From: CAYHHI01 sp964356335
GTDB lineage: Bacteria > Arandabacterota > Arandabacteria > Arandabacterales > Arandabacteraceae
Length of the DNA stretch: 64,000 nucleotides
Reading direction: 5' to 3'
Assembly (NCBI GenBank): GCA_964356335.1
Contig: CAYHHI010000010.1
Span: 1-64,000 of the forward strand
Below are positions 1 to 8,171 of the stretch, one piece after another. The notes under the pieces were generated by a model that did not search any database, was not told the DNA's origin, and saw only the letters and a list, made by a program, of their open reading frames with translations. Each line of letters opens with the position of its first letter. Position 1 is the stretch's first letter. The translations under genes and the position numbers were made by a program.

Positions 1-57
1 CGAACCCATCCCTCGCCCTCGAACCAGGTCCACGCGGGCCGCCCGATCACTCGCCTC

Positions 58-1302
58 TCAGCCCACCGCCGGGATTTCCATGACGAAAAGCGATCCTTCA
101 GGTCCCGTCCTAAGAAGGCTGAGCTTGCCATGGTGGTATTCTTCGACGACGCGTCTTGCGAGCGCAAGCCCAAGCCCCCAACCACCTTTCCTCGTTGTGT
201 AGCCGGGCTCAAATATCCTCTTCACGGCTTTTGAGCCGATGCCCTTGCCGTTGTCCTCAACCTCAATCGAGATTATGCCTTTGCGAGGAACGTAAGTGGT
301 CCGCACCTCGATGACACCTGTGGGCTTGTCCATGGCATCAAGCGCGTTCTTAAGCAAGTTCTCCACCGCCCATTCGAGGAGATCAGGATTCACAAGCGTC
401 TTGGGGACATTCCCGAAGTGTTCCCTTATCTGGATCTCCCTGCCCATGGAAGGAAGCCTTCGCTTCTGATAGTCAACGGCACTCCGGACAATCTCCACAA
501 CATCCTCTTTGTCCAACCTCGGCGGCGAGCCGACCTTGCCGAATCTTGAAGATATCTTGCTCAACCTCAGGACGTCTTTCTCCATCTCCCGCACTGTTTC
601 CCTCATGCGGTCATCGGCGCATCTCTCTTTCAAGAGCTGCAACCATCCCATCAGCGAAGAGAGAGGCGTCCCGAGCTGGTGAGCAGTCTCCTTCGCCATC
701 CCGACCCAGATCGATCTGCTTTCTCCGACGATGATGCCCCTCAACCCGACGTAGCCCATGATGACAAAGACGCACAGGAGCACACCGGTGGCAAACGGCA
801 GCAGCTTCAGCGTCCTGGTTATCGCAGGAAGACCATAATGCACCATGCCCAGAAAGCGCCCGGCCGCCGGATCCACCATCATCACCGGATGATTCTTCTT
901 GTCCATCTGCTTGACGATCGCCAAGACCTCGGACAGTGTCCCCGGAGGCGGATTGCCGGCAGTTGCAGATGCGAAGATTTCCCAGCTCACATCATCAGGA
1001 TTGAGATTCTGCCCAATGTTTTTCCAAGTGTAGGGTACACCCCGGGGGTCGGTGATGACGATCGGGAAGTTTATGTCCTTTATCACTTGATTAAAGATGT
1101 TTCTCACTTCCTCATTCTTAGTCGCAGGATAGGTGGCAGCCGCGCAGAACTTCGCAAAAACCCGGGTGAGAATATCGGTTTGTTTCTCAAAGCTTCTGAC
1201 AAGCGAATAGGTGTACCCGAATATGACGATCACCAGAGCCATCGCCATGATAAAGGCATAGGTTCTTATCCGCGCCGGACCACCTATCACCACAGGGCTC
1301 AT
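58..1302 (-). CDS. membrane sensor histidine kinase
   Basis: Two-component sensor kinase of 414 aa. Membrane segments lie at about residues 14-34 and 166-187, enclosing an extracytoplasmic sensing region of about 130 residues. The H-box reads AKETAHQLGTPLSSL, with the phospho-accepting His near residue 208. It is followed by an N-box (ENLLKNALDAM), a G1 box (DNGKGIG) and a G2 box (GWGLGLALARRVVEEYH), so the ATP-binding domain is complete. There is no recognisable HAMP or PAS domain. The ATG is preceded by GGGAGTAGGAAA. It is the last whole gene of the serS cluster. No response regulator is in the window, so its partner may lie beyond base 1. The family call is firm; the signal sensed is unknown. 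Confidence 0.9.
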   Translation of the reverse strand: MSPVVIGGPARIRTYAFIMAMALVIVIFGYTYSLVRSFEKQTDILTRVFAKFCAAATYPATKNEEVRNIFNQVIKDINFPIVITDPRGVPYTWKNIGQNLNPDDVSWEIFASATAGNPPPGTLSEVLAIVKQMDKKNHPVMMVDPAAGRFLGMVHYGLPAITRTLKLLPFATGVLLCVFVIMGYVGLRGIIVGESRSIWVGMAKETAHQLGTPLSSLMGWLQLLKERCADDRMRETVREMEKDVLRLSKISSRFGKVGSPPRLDKEDVVEIVRSAVDYQKRRLPSMGREIQIREHFGNVPKTLVNPDLLEWAVENLLKNALDAMDKPTGVIEVRTTYVPRKGIISIEVEDNGKGIGSKAVKRIFEPGYTTRKGGWGLGLALARRVVEEYHHGKLSLLRTGPEGSLFVMEIPAVG

Positions 1303-1344
1303 TTTCCTACTCCCACCCTGAACCTAATCAAACGCGACACCAAA

Positions 1345-2175
1345 TCAAGACACTCCCTTGACCTTTTTTCTCGCCTCCGCGAAGAAGGGCTCTGCAAAGA
1401 TGGAGTTCCACACCCTGTCTTCGAATCGCCTGTTCTTCACGGTCTTCAAGAACCCCTCAAACTCGGTGAAGTACGAACCGTAGATGTGGAAGCTGTCGAT
1501 AAACTCCGCATACCTGCCGAGAGAGACCGGCCTTCGGATTCTCTCCCCAAGCCTCTCCCCTATCACCCTCATGAGATCGGTCAGCGCAAAAAGATTCATG
1601 AACGCCGCCTTGTAAGCATCCCGCGAGCGCCAGTGGGCATTCACGTTCAAGACAAGATCGTTGTCATTCTCGGTGAGCCTGAGCCACACCCGCTGAAGAC
1701 ACGGAGGATCGCTGACCAGCCTATCGGTTTTCACGTTCCATGTTATGGCCTGGGCTCTTCTTGAGAATGATGCTTCCGCAAGCTTCTCGATCGCATAGTC
1801 AATCTGGTCGATGCGCTCGCCTCCATAGGGGTAAGCGAAGAGTCGCTCGTGGTAGGTGTAGCTCCATTTGCCTTCGTCAGGATTTATCCAGTGATCGTGA
1901 ATACCTTCAACCACTTCGAGTCTGTAAACCTCAAGGTCTTCAAGTCCTCCGGGGAAAGCCCGATGTATCCTCGGCTCCCCGAGAGGGTTCTTGACTACCA
2001 TGACCATTGAGCAGTCCTTGCTCGGGGGGTCGTCCCTCTTGTCGTATTCGGTCTTTACGCCCACTCCCTTTTCCCAGCAAAGCAATACTGCCTTCTCCCA
2101 TACCTCGGGAATGGTCTCACCCTCCACCTTGAGAACTGGAACATCATGCTCGGTGATTGTGCTCTCTCTATCCAT
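1345..2175 (-). CDS. thymidylate synthase-like protein (archaeal/ThyA-related type)
   Basis: A 276-aa protein related to the divergent thymidylate synthase family best known from methanogens. The motif DPPCLQRVW fits the catalytic-Cys segment of ThyA, and NAHWRSRDAYKAAFMN fits the nucleotide-binding R-S-x-D segment. Expected reaction: dUMP to dTMP using methylene-tetrahydrofolate or a related C1 carrier. The ATG at 2175 was chosen because GGAGGGG sits 7 nt upstream; the open frame runs 35 codons further back but that stretch overlaps the upstream gene. It overlaps the Mut7-C gene by 8 nt, so translation is probably coupled. The fold assignment is good. True dTMP synthesis rather than hydroxymethylase or another activity is inferred. 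Confidence 0.72.
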   Translation of the reverse strand: MDRESTITEHDVPVLKVEGETIPEVWEKAVLLCWEKGVGVKTEYDKRDDPPSKDCSMVMVVKNPLGEPRIHRAFPGGLEDLEVYRLEVVEGIHDHWINPDEGKWSYTYHERLFAYPYGGERIDQIDYAIEKLAEASFSRRAQAITWNVKTDRLVSDPPCLQRVWLRLTENDNDLVLNVNAHWRSRDAYKAAFMNLFALTDLMRVIGERLGERIRRPVSLGRYAEFIDSFHIYGSYFTEFEGFLKTVKNRRFEDRVWNSIFAEPFFAEARKKVKGVS

Positions 2176-2665
2176 GGCGCTTCCCCTCCAGGACGGCTTC
2201 GATCTCCGCAAGCATATGCTGCCAGTGAGTTCCCTGCCAGTAGTATCTGCCGCAGACCGGACAGGCCGAGAACCTGTCATGATTCATGTAGACATATTCG
2301 GGCACCCTGCCCCTCACACGCTCCTTAGCAACACCGGCCAGTTTCGCATTGCAGATATTGCATCGCGAGAAGACCTCACACCTCTCGCGCCCCAGCTCAC
2401 CGATCACCTGCTTAAGCTGCTCGTCGAGGCGTTCACTCTGAAGGAGTATTGCGGCACCTCGAAGCCGCCCTGCAAGGTTCCTGTTTCTTGTTACGGCTTT
2501 CCTGCCCGACTGTCTGGCAAGCCTCGTTATGGACGATGGTTCACACGCCCCGACGTATTCAACATCGAGGCCGAAAATCCTGAGCCAGCGGGCAAGTCTT
2601 CCCGCGGTCCCGTCAACCAGGAGCCGAGGACCGTGCTTCGCTCCCATCCGCTCACATTCATTCAA
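2168..2665 (-). CDS. Mut7-C RNase domain protein
   Basis: A 165-aa Mut7-C (formerly DUF82) protein: a PIN-like putative nuclease domain fused to a zinc ribbon. Visible are the N-terminal acidic segment LLVDGTAGRLARWLR, the conserved TRNRNLA stretch and two Cys pairs, CNIC near residue 102 and CPVC near residue 137, that would hold zinc. The length is normal for stand-alone members. The start overlaps the end of serS by 8 nt and the stop overlaps the next gene by 8 nt, so the three genes are one transcription unit. By family it is probably an RNase; its substrate is unknown. Confidence 0.85.
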   Translation of the reverse strand: MNECERMGAKHGPRLLVDGTAGRLARWLRIFGLDVEYVGACEPSSITRLARQSGRKAVTRNRNLAGRLRGAAILLQSERLDEQLKQVIGELGRERCEVFSRCNICNAKLAGVAKERVRGRVPEYVYMNHDRFSACPVCGRYYWQGTHWQHMLAEIEAVLEGKRHG

Positions 2666-3929
2666 TTACTTCCGCACCGTCCATGTAGGGCACGAGCACC
2701 TCGGGCACTCTCACCCTGCCGTCCTTTGTCTGGTAGGTCTCCAGAATGGCAATGATGGTCCTGGGCAGGGCTACTCCTGAACCGTTGAGGGTATGAACCA
2801 GCCGTACCCTCTCCCCAGGGGCCGGTCTGTACCTCACACCCATTCGGCGCGCCTGGAAATCCTCGAAATTGCTGCAGGACGATACCTCGAGCCACTTCTT
2901 CTGCGCCGGGCTCCATGCCTCGAGATCGTAGCACTTGGATGCAGAGAAGCTGAGCTCCCCTGTGCAGAGGAGATTCACTCGGTAGTGAAGGCCAAACGCC
3001 TGGAGCACTTCCTCGGCATCGTTGACCAGTTTCTCGAGCTCGTCATAGCTGGTCTCCGGTGCTACGAACTTGACCAGTTCCACCTTGTCGAATTGGTGAA
3101 CACGGTTGAGCCCGCGTGTGTCCTTGCCGTATGAACCTGCTTCTCGTCTGAAACAAGGCGTGTAGGCAGTATAGTAGACTGGCAGGTCGGCACCGTCGAG
3201 GATCTCATCCCGGTGGAGGTTGGTGAGCGGTACCTCGGCTGTCGGTATGAGAAACAGGTCATCGACATTGCAGTGATACATGTCTTCTTCAAGCTTGGGG
3301 AGTTGCCCTGTTCCTATCATCGAGGCCCTGTTCACAAGGGCCGGGGGCCAGACCTCTTCATATCCATGCTTCTTGGTATGCAGGTCCAGCATGAAATTTA
3401 TGATGGCTCTCACGAGCCTGGCACCCATTCCCTTGAAGACGACGAAGTTGCTCTGCGAAATCGTGGAACCGCGCCTGAAATCAACTATTCCCAGTGCTTC
3501 TGCTATGTCCCAGTGCACCACCGGCTCAAAATCGAACTGAGGCTTCTCGCCCCACGCGCGCACCACTCTGTTGTCTTCCTCGCCGCATCCGACGGGGACG
3601 GAAGGATCATGGACATTGGGAATCCACAGAATCAACTTCTCAAGGTTCTCCTCAAGACTTTTCAACTTGTCGTCATATTCCTTTATTCGTTTGGAGACAG
3701 CCCGCATGCTCTCGATCTTCCGAGCCGGATTGCCGCCAGCCTTGACCTCGCCGGCGATCTCCTCTGAGACCCTGTTGCGCTCCGCCTTGAGTGAGTCAAC
3801 TTCGACAAGCAGCGCCAGGCGCCCCTTATCAAGGGCAACGTACTCGTCAAGATTAACCTTCTCACCTTTGGCTTCGATGGCAGCTCTGACGCGATCGAGA
3901 TTGGCTCTGACGAACTTAGGGTCTAACAT
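2658..3929 (-). CDS. serS: seryl-tRNA synthetase
   Basis: Class II synthetase of 423 aa that charges tRNA-Ser. The N-terminal helical arm (about residues 1-105) begins MLDPKFVRANLDRV and contains the long coiled coil that binds the tRNA variable arm. The catalytic core has motif 2 (CFRREAGSYGKDTRG) and motif 3 (LNGSGVALPRTI). The ATG at 3929 was chosen over an upstream extension because it matches the usual SerS N-terminus and has GGAAAGGGG just upstream. It is first in the serS-Mut7-C-thyA-like-kinase cluster. No T-box was found in the leader. Confidence 0.97.
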   Translation of the reverse strand: MLDPKFVRANLDRVRAAIEAKGEKVNLDEYVALDKGRLALLVEVDSLKAERNRVSEEIAGEVKAGGNPARKIESMRAVSKRIKEYDDKLKSLEENLEKLILWIPNVHDPSVPVGCGEEDNRVVRAWGEKPQFDFEPVVHWDIAEALGIVDFRRGSTISQSNFVVFKGMGARLVRAIINFMLDLHTKKHGYEEVWPPALVNRASMIGTGQLPKLEEDMYHCNVDDLFLIPTAEVPLTNLHRDEILDGADLPVYYTAYTPCFRREAGSYGKDTRGLNRVHQFDKVELVKFVAPETSYDELEKLVNDAEEVLQAFGLHYRVNLLCTGELSFSASKCYDLEAWSPAQKKWLEVSSCSNFEDFQARRMGVRYRPAPGERVRLVHTLNGSGVALPRTIIAILETYQTKDGRVRVPEVLVPYMDGAEVIE

Positions 3930-3975
3930 TGTATCCCCTTTCCCAGAAGATGATCTTCTTGCAAATTGTGATGTC

Positions 3976-4004
3976 AAAGTAACACAGGGACAAGTACCAG
4001 TCAA
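3976..4004 (-). promoter_or_regulatory. possible sigma70 promoter for the serS operon
   Basis: On the minus strand TTGACT (3999-4004) is followed after 17 nt by TACTTT (3976-3981), about 47 bp before the serS ATG. The -35 is good and the -10 matches at only three of six positions, so this is a weak call resting on spacing and position. Confidence 0.3.
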
Positions 4005-4084
4005 GCAACGATGGACCGAAGGAACCGGGCCGATCATTCGGGCCTCGCTGGTTCCTGAATGTGGATTTCACCCGCAGATAAGCG

Positions 4085-4106
4085 CCCCCAACCCCACCCC
4101 CAACCC
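4085..4106 (-). promoter_or_regulatory. G-quadruplex motif upstream of serS
   Basis: The minus strand carries four closely spaced G-runs of 3, 5, 4 and 5 bases separated by 2, 1 and 2 nt. This matches the strictest G4 consensus. It lies about 80 bp upstream of the proposed serS promoter and about 85 bp before the divergent secreted-protein gene, in otherwise featureless intergenic DNA. Confidence 0.6.
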
Positions 4107-4189
4107 AGATTCCATTTGAATTCGGGGGCCAGAGGTGGTAAGCTATCGGTTGCAATCAACAACGATATGCTGGGAAGGGGGTGGAACAC

Positions 4190-4735
4190 TTGGCAAGAAT
4201 GGTTTTGCTTGTTGGTCTGGCACTGCTTCTTTCGGCGTCTGCGTCGCAGGCTATAATCGTTGAGGCCGAGAGCTACGTTGACCGCTATAACGCAGGCGGC
4301 GACACCATTTACGTGGTGCCTTGCAGTGGCGCAAGCGGCGGGTTTGCCGTCGAAGGTTTTGATGCAGTCGGAGATTGGATTGAAGTCGTGCTCGATGCGC
4401 CCGAGACATACATCCATACCGATTCGCTGCGCTCCGCCGGCTACCTCAATTACGAGAGTTATCTCAAGTCTACGATCTTTGGCGCCAGCCCGGACGGCGG
4501 AGACGTCACATCGACGTATCACACCCTGGGTAAGGGTATTGGTTGAGTAAACGTCTATGCGACCGTCGCCGGGAGCGACAGTCTCGTGCTTTCGCAGGGA
4601 ACCTTCACCGTAAGAATCGAGCTCACCCAGGGAACCAGAACAAGGCTTGACTATATATCATTTGATCAGTTGTCATGTGCGGGAGTCAGAGAACAAGCCA
4701 CGACCTGGGGAAGTATTAAGGCACTCTGGAAATAG
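4190..4735 (+). pseudogene. secreted carbohydrate-binding (CBM6/35-like) protein with one in-frame TGA
   Basis: The frame encodes a signal peptide (MARMVLLVGLALLLSASASQA from a TTG at 4190, with GGGGG 8 nt upstream; a GTG at 4181 sits directly on the Shine-Dalgarno sequence) and then a beta-sandwich resembling CBM6/35 modules, from IIVEAESY to RLDYISFDQL. A TGA at 4544-4546 stops it after GKGIG. The same frame then continues without interruption from VNVYATVAGSDSLVLSQG to a TAG at 4733-4735, giving exactly the remaining strands of the domain. There is no frameshift, only the one codon. It may be a recent nonsense mutation, a sequencing error, or read-through/recoding. No catalytic domain is attached; if whole it would be a 181-aa exported glycan-binding protein. 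Confidence 0.7.
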
Positions 4736-4783
4736 AGGCGGGGGAGCGGTCCTCATTGGCAGCGTCTTGATGTTGCTGGTGAT

Positions 4784-5947
4784 CTACGAAACCGGCGTTA
4801 ACTCCGGCTTCGTCTCCTCAGGGCTTTCTTGGCGGTCCGGCACGTCTTCGTCAAGCAGAAATCCCGACACACTCCGGCCCGGCAAGAGATGATATTTGCT
4901 GATATAGAGATCCAGGAGCCTGAAGCGCTTTACGCAGAGCACCGCGGCGACACACGTGCCGCTGAGGGCAATCAGTGGCCCCTGCCCGTTGAACTTGAAG
5001 TATATTAGGAGGGCAAGAGCGCTGAATCCCACGGTCATCATATAGATCGTCAATGCCACTTTGCGCCTGCTCCCGTTGCGGAGCAGCAGCTTGTAGTGCA
5101 GGTGATCCCGATCACCTTGCATGATGCTCTTGCCGTTCAAGACCCTCCTCAAGACCGCACTCACTCCATCTATCATGGGCACGCCGAGCAGGAGCACTCC
5201 GATCATGGACAGCCCATGCCTTCCATCGAGGCCGCTGAAACCCATTATAACGCAGGCGAACATGAATCCAAGGAAGAGGCTGCCGCTGTCGCCCATGAAG
5301 ATGCGCGCGGGAGGGAAGTTATGCACAAGGAAGCCGCTGCATACGCCGAAAAGCACGATGCTTATTATGCTGACCCAAACCATTCCCAGACTCATTCCTA
5401 TGACGAAGGTGCTTAAGCTCACTATGCCGCCTATCCCTGCGGCAAGGCCGTCCAGCCCATCGGCCAGATTGAAGACGTTGGTCACCCAGATAACCCAAAC
5501 CGCGCTCCCAACGAGTACCAGAATCTCCCCGAACCTGCCGAGAAAGGCCAGGCTGCCGTGGGGCATCACTCTGAAACCGACGCTTACGACCACTATGGCG
5601 GCTGCGACCTCCACAACCAGCTTGAGGAAGGCCGTGAGTCCGAATATATCGTCAAGCATACCTATGCATAGGATGAGCGAACTGCCGAGAAGCAGGCCTT
5701 CCAACCGGTGCTCGACACCCGACAGCACTTCAGGATAGACAAGCCTGAGGACGAGCACGCTCAGCCAGAAACCGCCATATATGGCCAGCCCTCCCAGCCT
5801 TGGCATCGGGGTGCTGTGGACCTTATGGGGAACGGGGACATCGACCGCCTTCAAGAGGCTCGAGACCCTTCTACTGAAAGGTACACACACAAGGGAAAGG
5901 CTGAAGCCAAGCAGGCCTATCCCGGAGTACAAAAGCACATTGTCCAA
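4784..5947 (-). CDS. undecaprenyl-phosphate sugar-1-phosphate transferase (WecA/TagO/MraY family)
   Basis: Polytopic membrane enzyme of 387 aa that transfers a HexNAc-1-phosphate from its UDP donor to undecaprenyl phosphate, the first lipid-linked step of surface-glycan synthesis. Family motifs are present in order: PRLGGLAIYGG, the DD pair in GMLDDIFGL, NVFNLADGLDGLAAG, MGDSGSLFLG and DRDHLHYKL. A TTG start at 5947 is proposed because AAGGAG lies 7 nt upstream and because the longer frame (to 6013) would start inside the promoter at 5985-6013. It closes the polysaccharide locus. The donor sugar (GlcNAc or a modified HexNAc) cannot be read from sequence. Confidence 0.88.
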   Translation of the reverse strand: MDNVLLYSGIGLLGFSLSLVCVPFSRRVSSLLKAVDVPVPHKVHSTPMPRLGGLAIYGGFWLSVLVLRLVYPEVLSGVEHRLEGLLLGSSLILCIGMLDDIFGLTAFLKLVVEVAAAIVVVSVGFRVMPHGSLAFLGRFGEILVLVGSAVWVIWVTNVFNLADGLDGLAAGIGGIVSLSTFVIGMSLGMVWVSIISIVLFGVCSGFLVHNFPPARIFMGDSGSLFLGFMFACVIMGFSGLDGRHGLSMIGVLLLGVPMIDGVSAVLRRVLNGKSIMQGDRDHLHYKLLLRNGSRRKVALTIYMMTVGFSALALLIYFKFNGQGPLIALSGTCVAAVLCVKRFRLLDLYISKYHLLPGRSVSGFLLDEDVPDRQESPEETKPELTPVS

Positions 5948-5984
5948 GAACGCACTCCTTGCACAGAGTAACCCCTGTGTGGCA

Positions 5985-6013
5985 ATCATAGGAATGCAGC
6001 CCAGGATTGTCAA
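5985..6013 (-). promoter_or_regulatory. strong sigma70-type promoter for the WecA-like gene
   Basis: Minus strand TTGACA (6008-6013), 17-nt spacer, TATGAT (5985-5990). This is a perfect -35 with a five-of-six -10. A start near 5978 would give a leader of about 30 nt to the TTG start at 5947 with its AAGGAG at 5955-5960. The promoter, ribosome-binding site and start agree with each other. Confidence 0.65.
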
Positions 6014-6039
6014 GGTAATTTAGCGAAGTTTTGGGGATA

Positions 6040-6273
6040 CTAGCGTTTCAGATACTCGATGACGCTGGTGATGATGCCATCGAGGTCAGTGCGCGGCTCG
6101 TATCCTATCAGCCAGTGGATTCTGGTGAGGTCGGGGACCCGCCTGGTCATATCCTCGAAACCCTTCCCGTAAGCAGTGCCATAAGGCACATACTCTATGG
6201 ATGACTCGCTTGCGGCAAGGTGCGAACCTATGAAGCCCGCGCCTCCAGTGATGAGGGCACGCCGCTCACTCAT
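6040..6273 (-). pseudogene. internally deleted nucleotide-sugar epimerase (NAD-binding head joined to C-terminal tail)
   Basis: This 77-aa frame begins like a full short-chain epimerase/dehydratase (ALITGGAGFIGSHLA, the Rossmann glycine motif). It then jumps in frame into the last ~55 residues of such an enzyme (IEYVPYGTAYGKGFEDM, RRVPDLTRIHWLIGYEP, ending VIEYLKR). About 230-240 residues containing the catalytic Y-x-x-x-K are missing. Its ATG overlaps the aminotransferase stop as ATGA, as expected of an originally coupled gene. It cannot be a working epimerase. An in-frame deletion in the organism, or an assembly collapse, explains it. Confidence 0.85.
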
Positions 6274-7388
6274 TTCTTCGAACTCCCTGATCCATAGAAC
6301 TCCCTTATCGAGTCGGCAACATATTCCACTTCGGCTTCTTCAAGCTCCGGAAACATTGGCAGCGACAGCACTCGCCGGGCAGCCTCGTCATTGTTAGGAA
6401 GATCACCCTCCTTGTAGCCGAGGTTGCGGTAAGCATCCTGCATATGAATTCCGAGCGGGTAGTGGATGGCAGTGCCTACGCCCCTTTCCTTGAGATGTGC
6501 CTGGAGATGGTCTCTCCTATCAGCCTGGGTAGTATACTGGTGATAGACGTGATAGGCATATGGCGCCGCATACGGCGTCTCAATCGGGAGCCCCTTGAGC
6601 ATCTGATCATAAAGCGCTGCGAGTCTCCGCCGCTCGCCGTTCCATTGGTCGAGATTTGCGGCCTTCGCCAACAGAATGGCCGCTTGAATCGAATCGAGCC
6701 TGCTGTTTACGCCGATGTATTTGTAATTGTATTTGTCGCCCTGGCCATGTTTCCGAAGGGAAGCCGCCTTGTCCCTCAGGGCATCATCGCTGGTGAGGAT
6801 CATGCCTCCGTCGCCGCAGCAGCCCAGATTCTTGGTCGGATAGAAACTGATGCAGGCCATGGCACCCATCGATCCCACGGGTTTGCCCTTGTAACGTGCG
6901 CCGATCGCCTGAGCCATGTCCTCGATCACGGGAATCCCTTTGCTCTTGCCGATCTCAAGTACGGGGTCCATATCTGCGCTCTGCCCGTAAAGATGAACGG
7001 GCACGATCGCTCTGGTTCTGGAAGTGATCCTCGCGGCGATCTGGTCAGGATCAATATTGTAAGTCCTGGGGTCAATGTCCGCGAACACCGGCTTTGCGCC
7101 CATTCTGATAACCACTTCGGCAACCGAGACGAATGAGAACGGTGAGGTTATCACCTCATCGCCCGGCCTGACCTCACAGGCAGCAAGGGCTATGTCAAGG
7201 GCGTCCGTTCCCGATGCCACACCAATGCCATACCTGGCGCCGCAGAGTCCCGCAACGACCTTCTCGATCTCTTCGACCCAACGCCCCATTATGAAGCCGC
7301 CGCTCTGAAGCACCTCGGCCACTGCTCCGTCTATCTCCGTTTTCAACCGCTTATACTGCCTCACTAAATCAATCTGGGGGACTTTCAA
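6270..7388 (-). CDS. DegT/DnrJ/EryC1/StrS sugar aminotransferase (WbpE-like)
   Basis: PLP-dependent aminotransferase of 372 aa that converts a UDP-3-keto sugar to a 3-amino sugar. SFYPTKNLGCCGDGG contains the PLP-binding Lys, and GVASGTDALDIALAA binds the cofactor phosphate. The TTG at 7388 was chosen because GGAGG lies 8 nt before it; the frame also opens with a TTG at 7406 that overlaps the acyltransferase stop. The order dehydrogenase, acyltransferase, aminotransferase matches WbpB-WbpD-WbpE of the UDP-2,3-diacetamido-2,3-dideoxy-glucuronate pathway, so that role is likely but inferred. Confidence 0.88.
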   Translation of the reverse strand: MKVPQIDLVRQYKRLKTEIDGAVAEVLQSGGFIMGRWVEEIEKVVAGLCGARYGIGVASGTDALDIALAACEVRPGDEVITSPFSFVSVAEVVIRMGAKPVFADIDPRTYNIDPDQIAARITSRTRAIVPVHLYGQSADMDPVLEIGKSKGIPVIEDMAQAIGARYKGKPVGSMGAMACISFYPTKNLGCCGDGGMILTSDDALRDKAASLRKHGQGDKYNYKYIGVNSRLDSIQAAILLAKAANLDQWNGERRRLAALYDQMLKGLPIETPYAAPYAYHVYHQYTTQADRRDHLQAHLKERGVGTAIHYPLGIHMQDAYRNLGYKEGDLPNNDEAARRVLSLPMFPELEEAEVEYVADSIREFYGSGSSKK

Positions 7389-7402
7389 CTGATGTACCTC
7401 CG

Positions 7403-8158
7403 TCAATCCTCCGGGTAACCTTGCATCTCCACGAGCTGCTCTTTGGGAGTGTCCCTGAATATGCCGGCCGGTACGCCAGCAACGATCTTCCGCGGTGGGA
7501 CATCCTTCGTAACGAGGGACCCCGCAGCCACAACGGCGTCTTCGCCAATCGTGATTCCGGGCATCAGCGTGGCATTGGCCCCGATGCGCGCCCCCTTCTT
7601 AAGGTGCGGGCCTTTGGTGTATTTGAACCGCTCTTCGGTCCTTCCGAGATAATTATCATTGGTCATGGTGACCATCGGCGCGATAAAGCACCTATCTTCG
7701 ATCCTGGTGTGTGCGGTCACATAAGCATTGGTCTCGATCTTCACATAGTTGCCAATCCGGGTGTCATTCTCGATCGCAGCGCCTCTTCCTACGATGGTAA
7801 ACTTGCCGATCTCGACATCCTCCCGGACAGATGATAGGTCGGCGATCATGACTCCCTGGCCTATCTTCGCCCCCCTGTATATGGCAACAAGTGCGCCTAT
7901 TATGACGCCGTCGGAGAGCACCGCAGGCGGAAGCTGCTTGGGCTTCAAGGTGCTTATGGCGGCTTTCATCGGAGTCTTGCCTATGACGCTGTTATCACCG
8001 ATCACCACGTTCTCCCCTATCGCCGTGTCGGCGTGTATCACCACGAAGTTCCCGATCTTCGTGCCCTTCCCGATCGTGACGCCAGCGCCGATGTGGACGC
8101 AGGGTCCGGACTCAACCCCTTCCGCTACCTTCGCCGTCGGATGTATCGTCCCTTCCAT
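7403..8158 (-). CDS. left-handed beta-helix sugar N-acyltransferase (WbpD-like)
   Basis: A 251-aa hexapeptide-repeat acyltransferase. The N-terminal half is built of repeats such as IGAGVTIGKGTKIGNFVVI, and a second coil set ends GARIGANATLMPGITIGED, VVAAGSLVTKDVPP and KIVAGVPAGI. These are typical of trimeric acetyl-CoA-dependent NAT enzymes. The ATG at 8158 has GGAGG 6 nt upstream; codons further back overlap the oxidoreductase gene. Between a Gfo/Idh/MocA dehydrogenase and an aminotransferase it probably acetylates the 3-amino group that the aminotransferase makes. The acceptor is inferred from context. Confidence 0.87.
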   Translation of the reverse strand: MEGTIHPTAKVAEGVESGPCVHIGAGVTIGKGTKIGNFVVIHADTAIGENVVIGDNSVIGKTPMKAAISTLKPKQLPPAVLSDGVIIGALVAIYRGAKIGQGVMIADLSSVREDVEIGKFTIVGRGAAIENDTRIGNYVKIETNAYVTAHTRIEDRCFIAPMVTMTNDNYLGRTEERFKYTKGPHLKKGARIGANATLMPGITIGEDAVVAAGSLVTKDVPPRKIVAGVPAGIFRDTPKEQLVEMQGYPED

Positions 8159-8171
8159 CAATTGCCTCCAA

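Noticed and set aside
1..50. Possible start of another minus-strand gene (GTG at 48-50, reading VIGRPAWTWFEGEGWV)
   Set aside because: Only 16 codons are in the window, the ribosome-binding site is marginal and no family is recognisable.
679..1764. 361-codon open frame on the plus strand across the kinase and thyA-like genes
   Set aside because: Antisense to two well-supported genes; its product is His/Arg/Pro-rich with no domain, which is typical of a shadow frame in GC-rich DNA.
3930..4080. T-box riboswitch in the serS leader
   Set aside because: No AGGGTGGNACCGCG-type antiterminator sequence and no terminator hairpin before serS.
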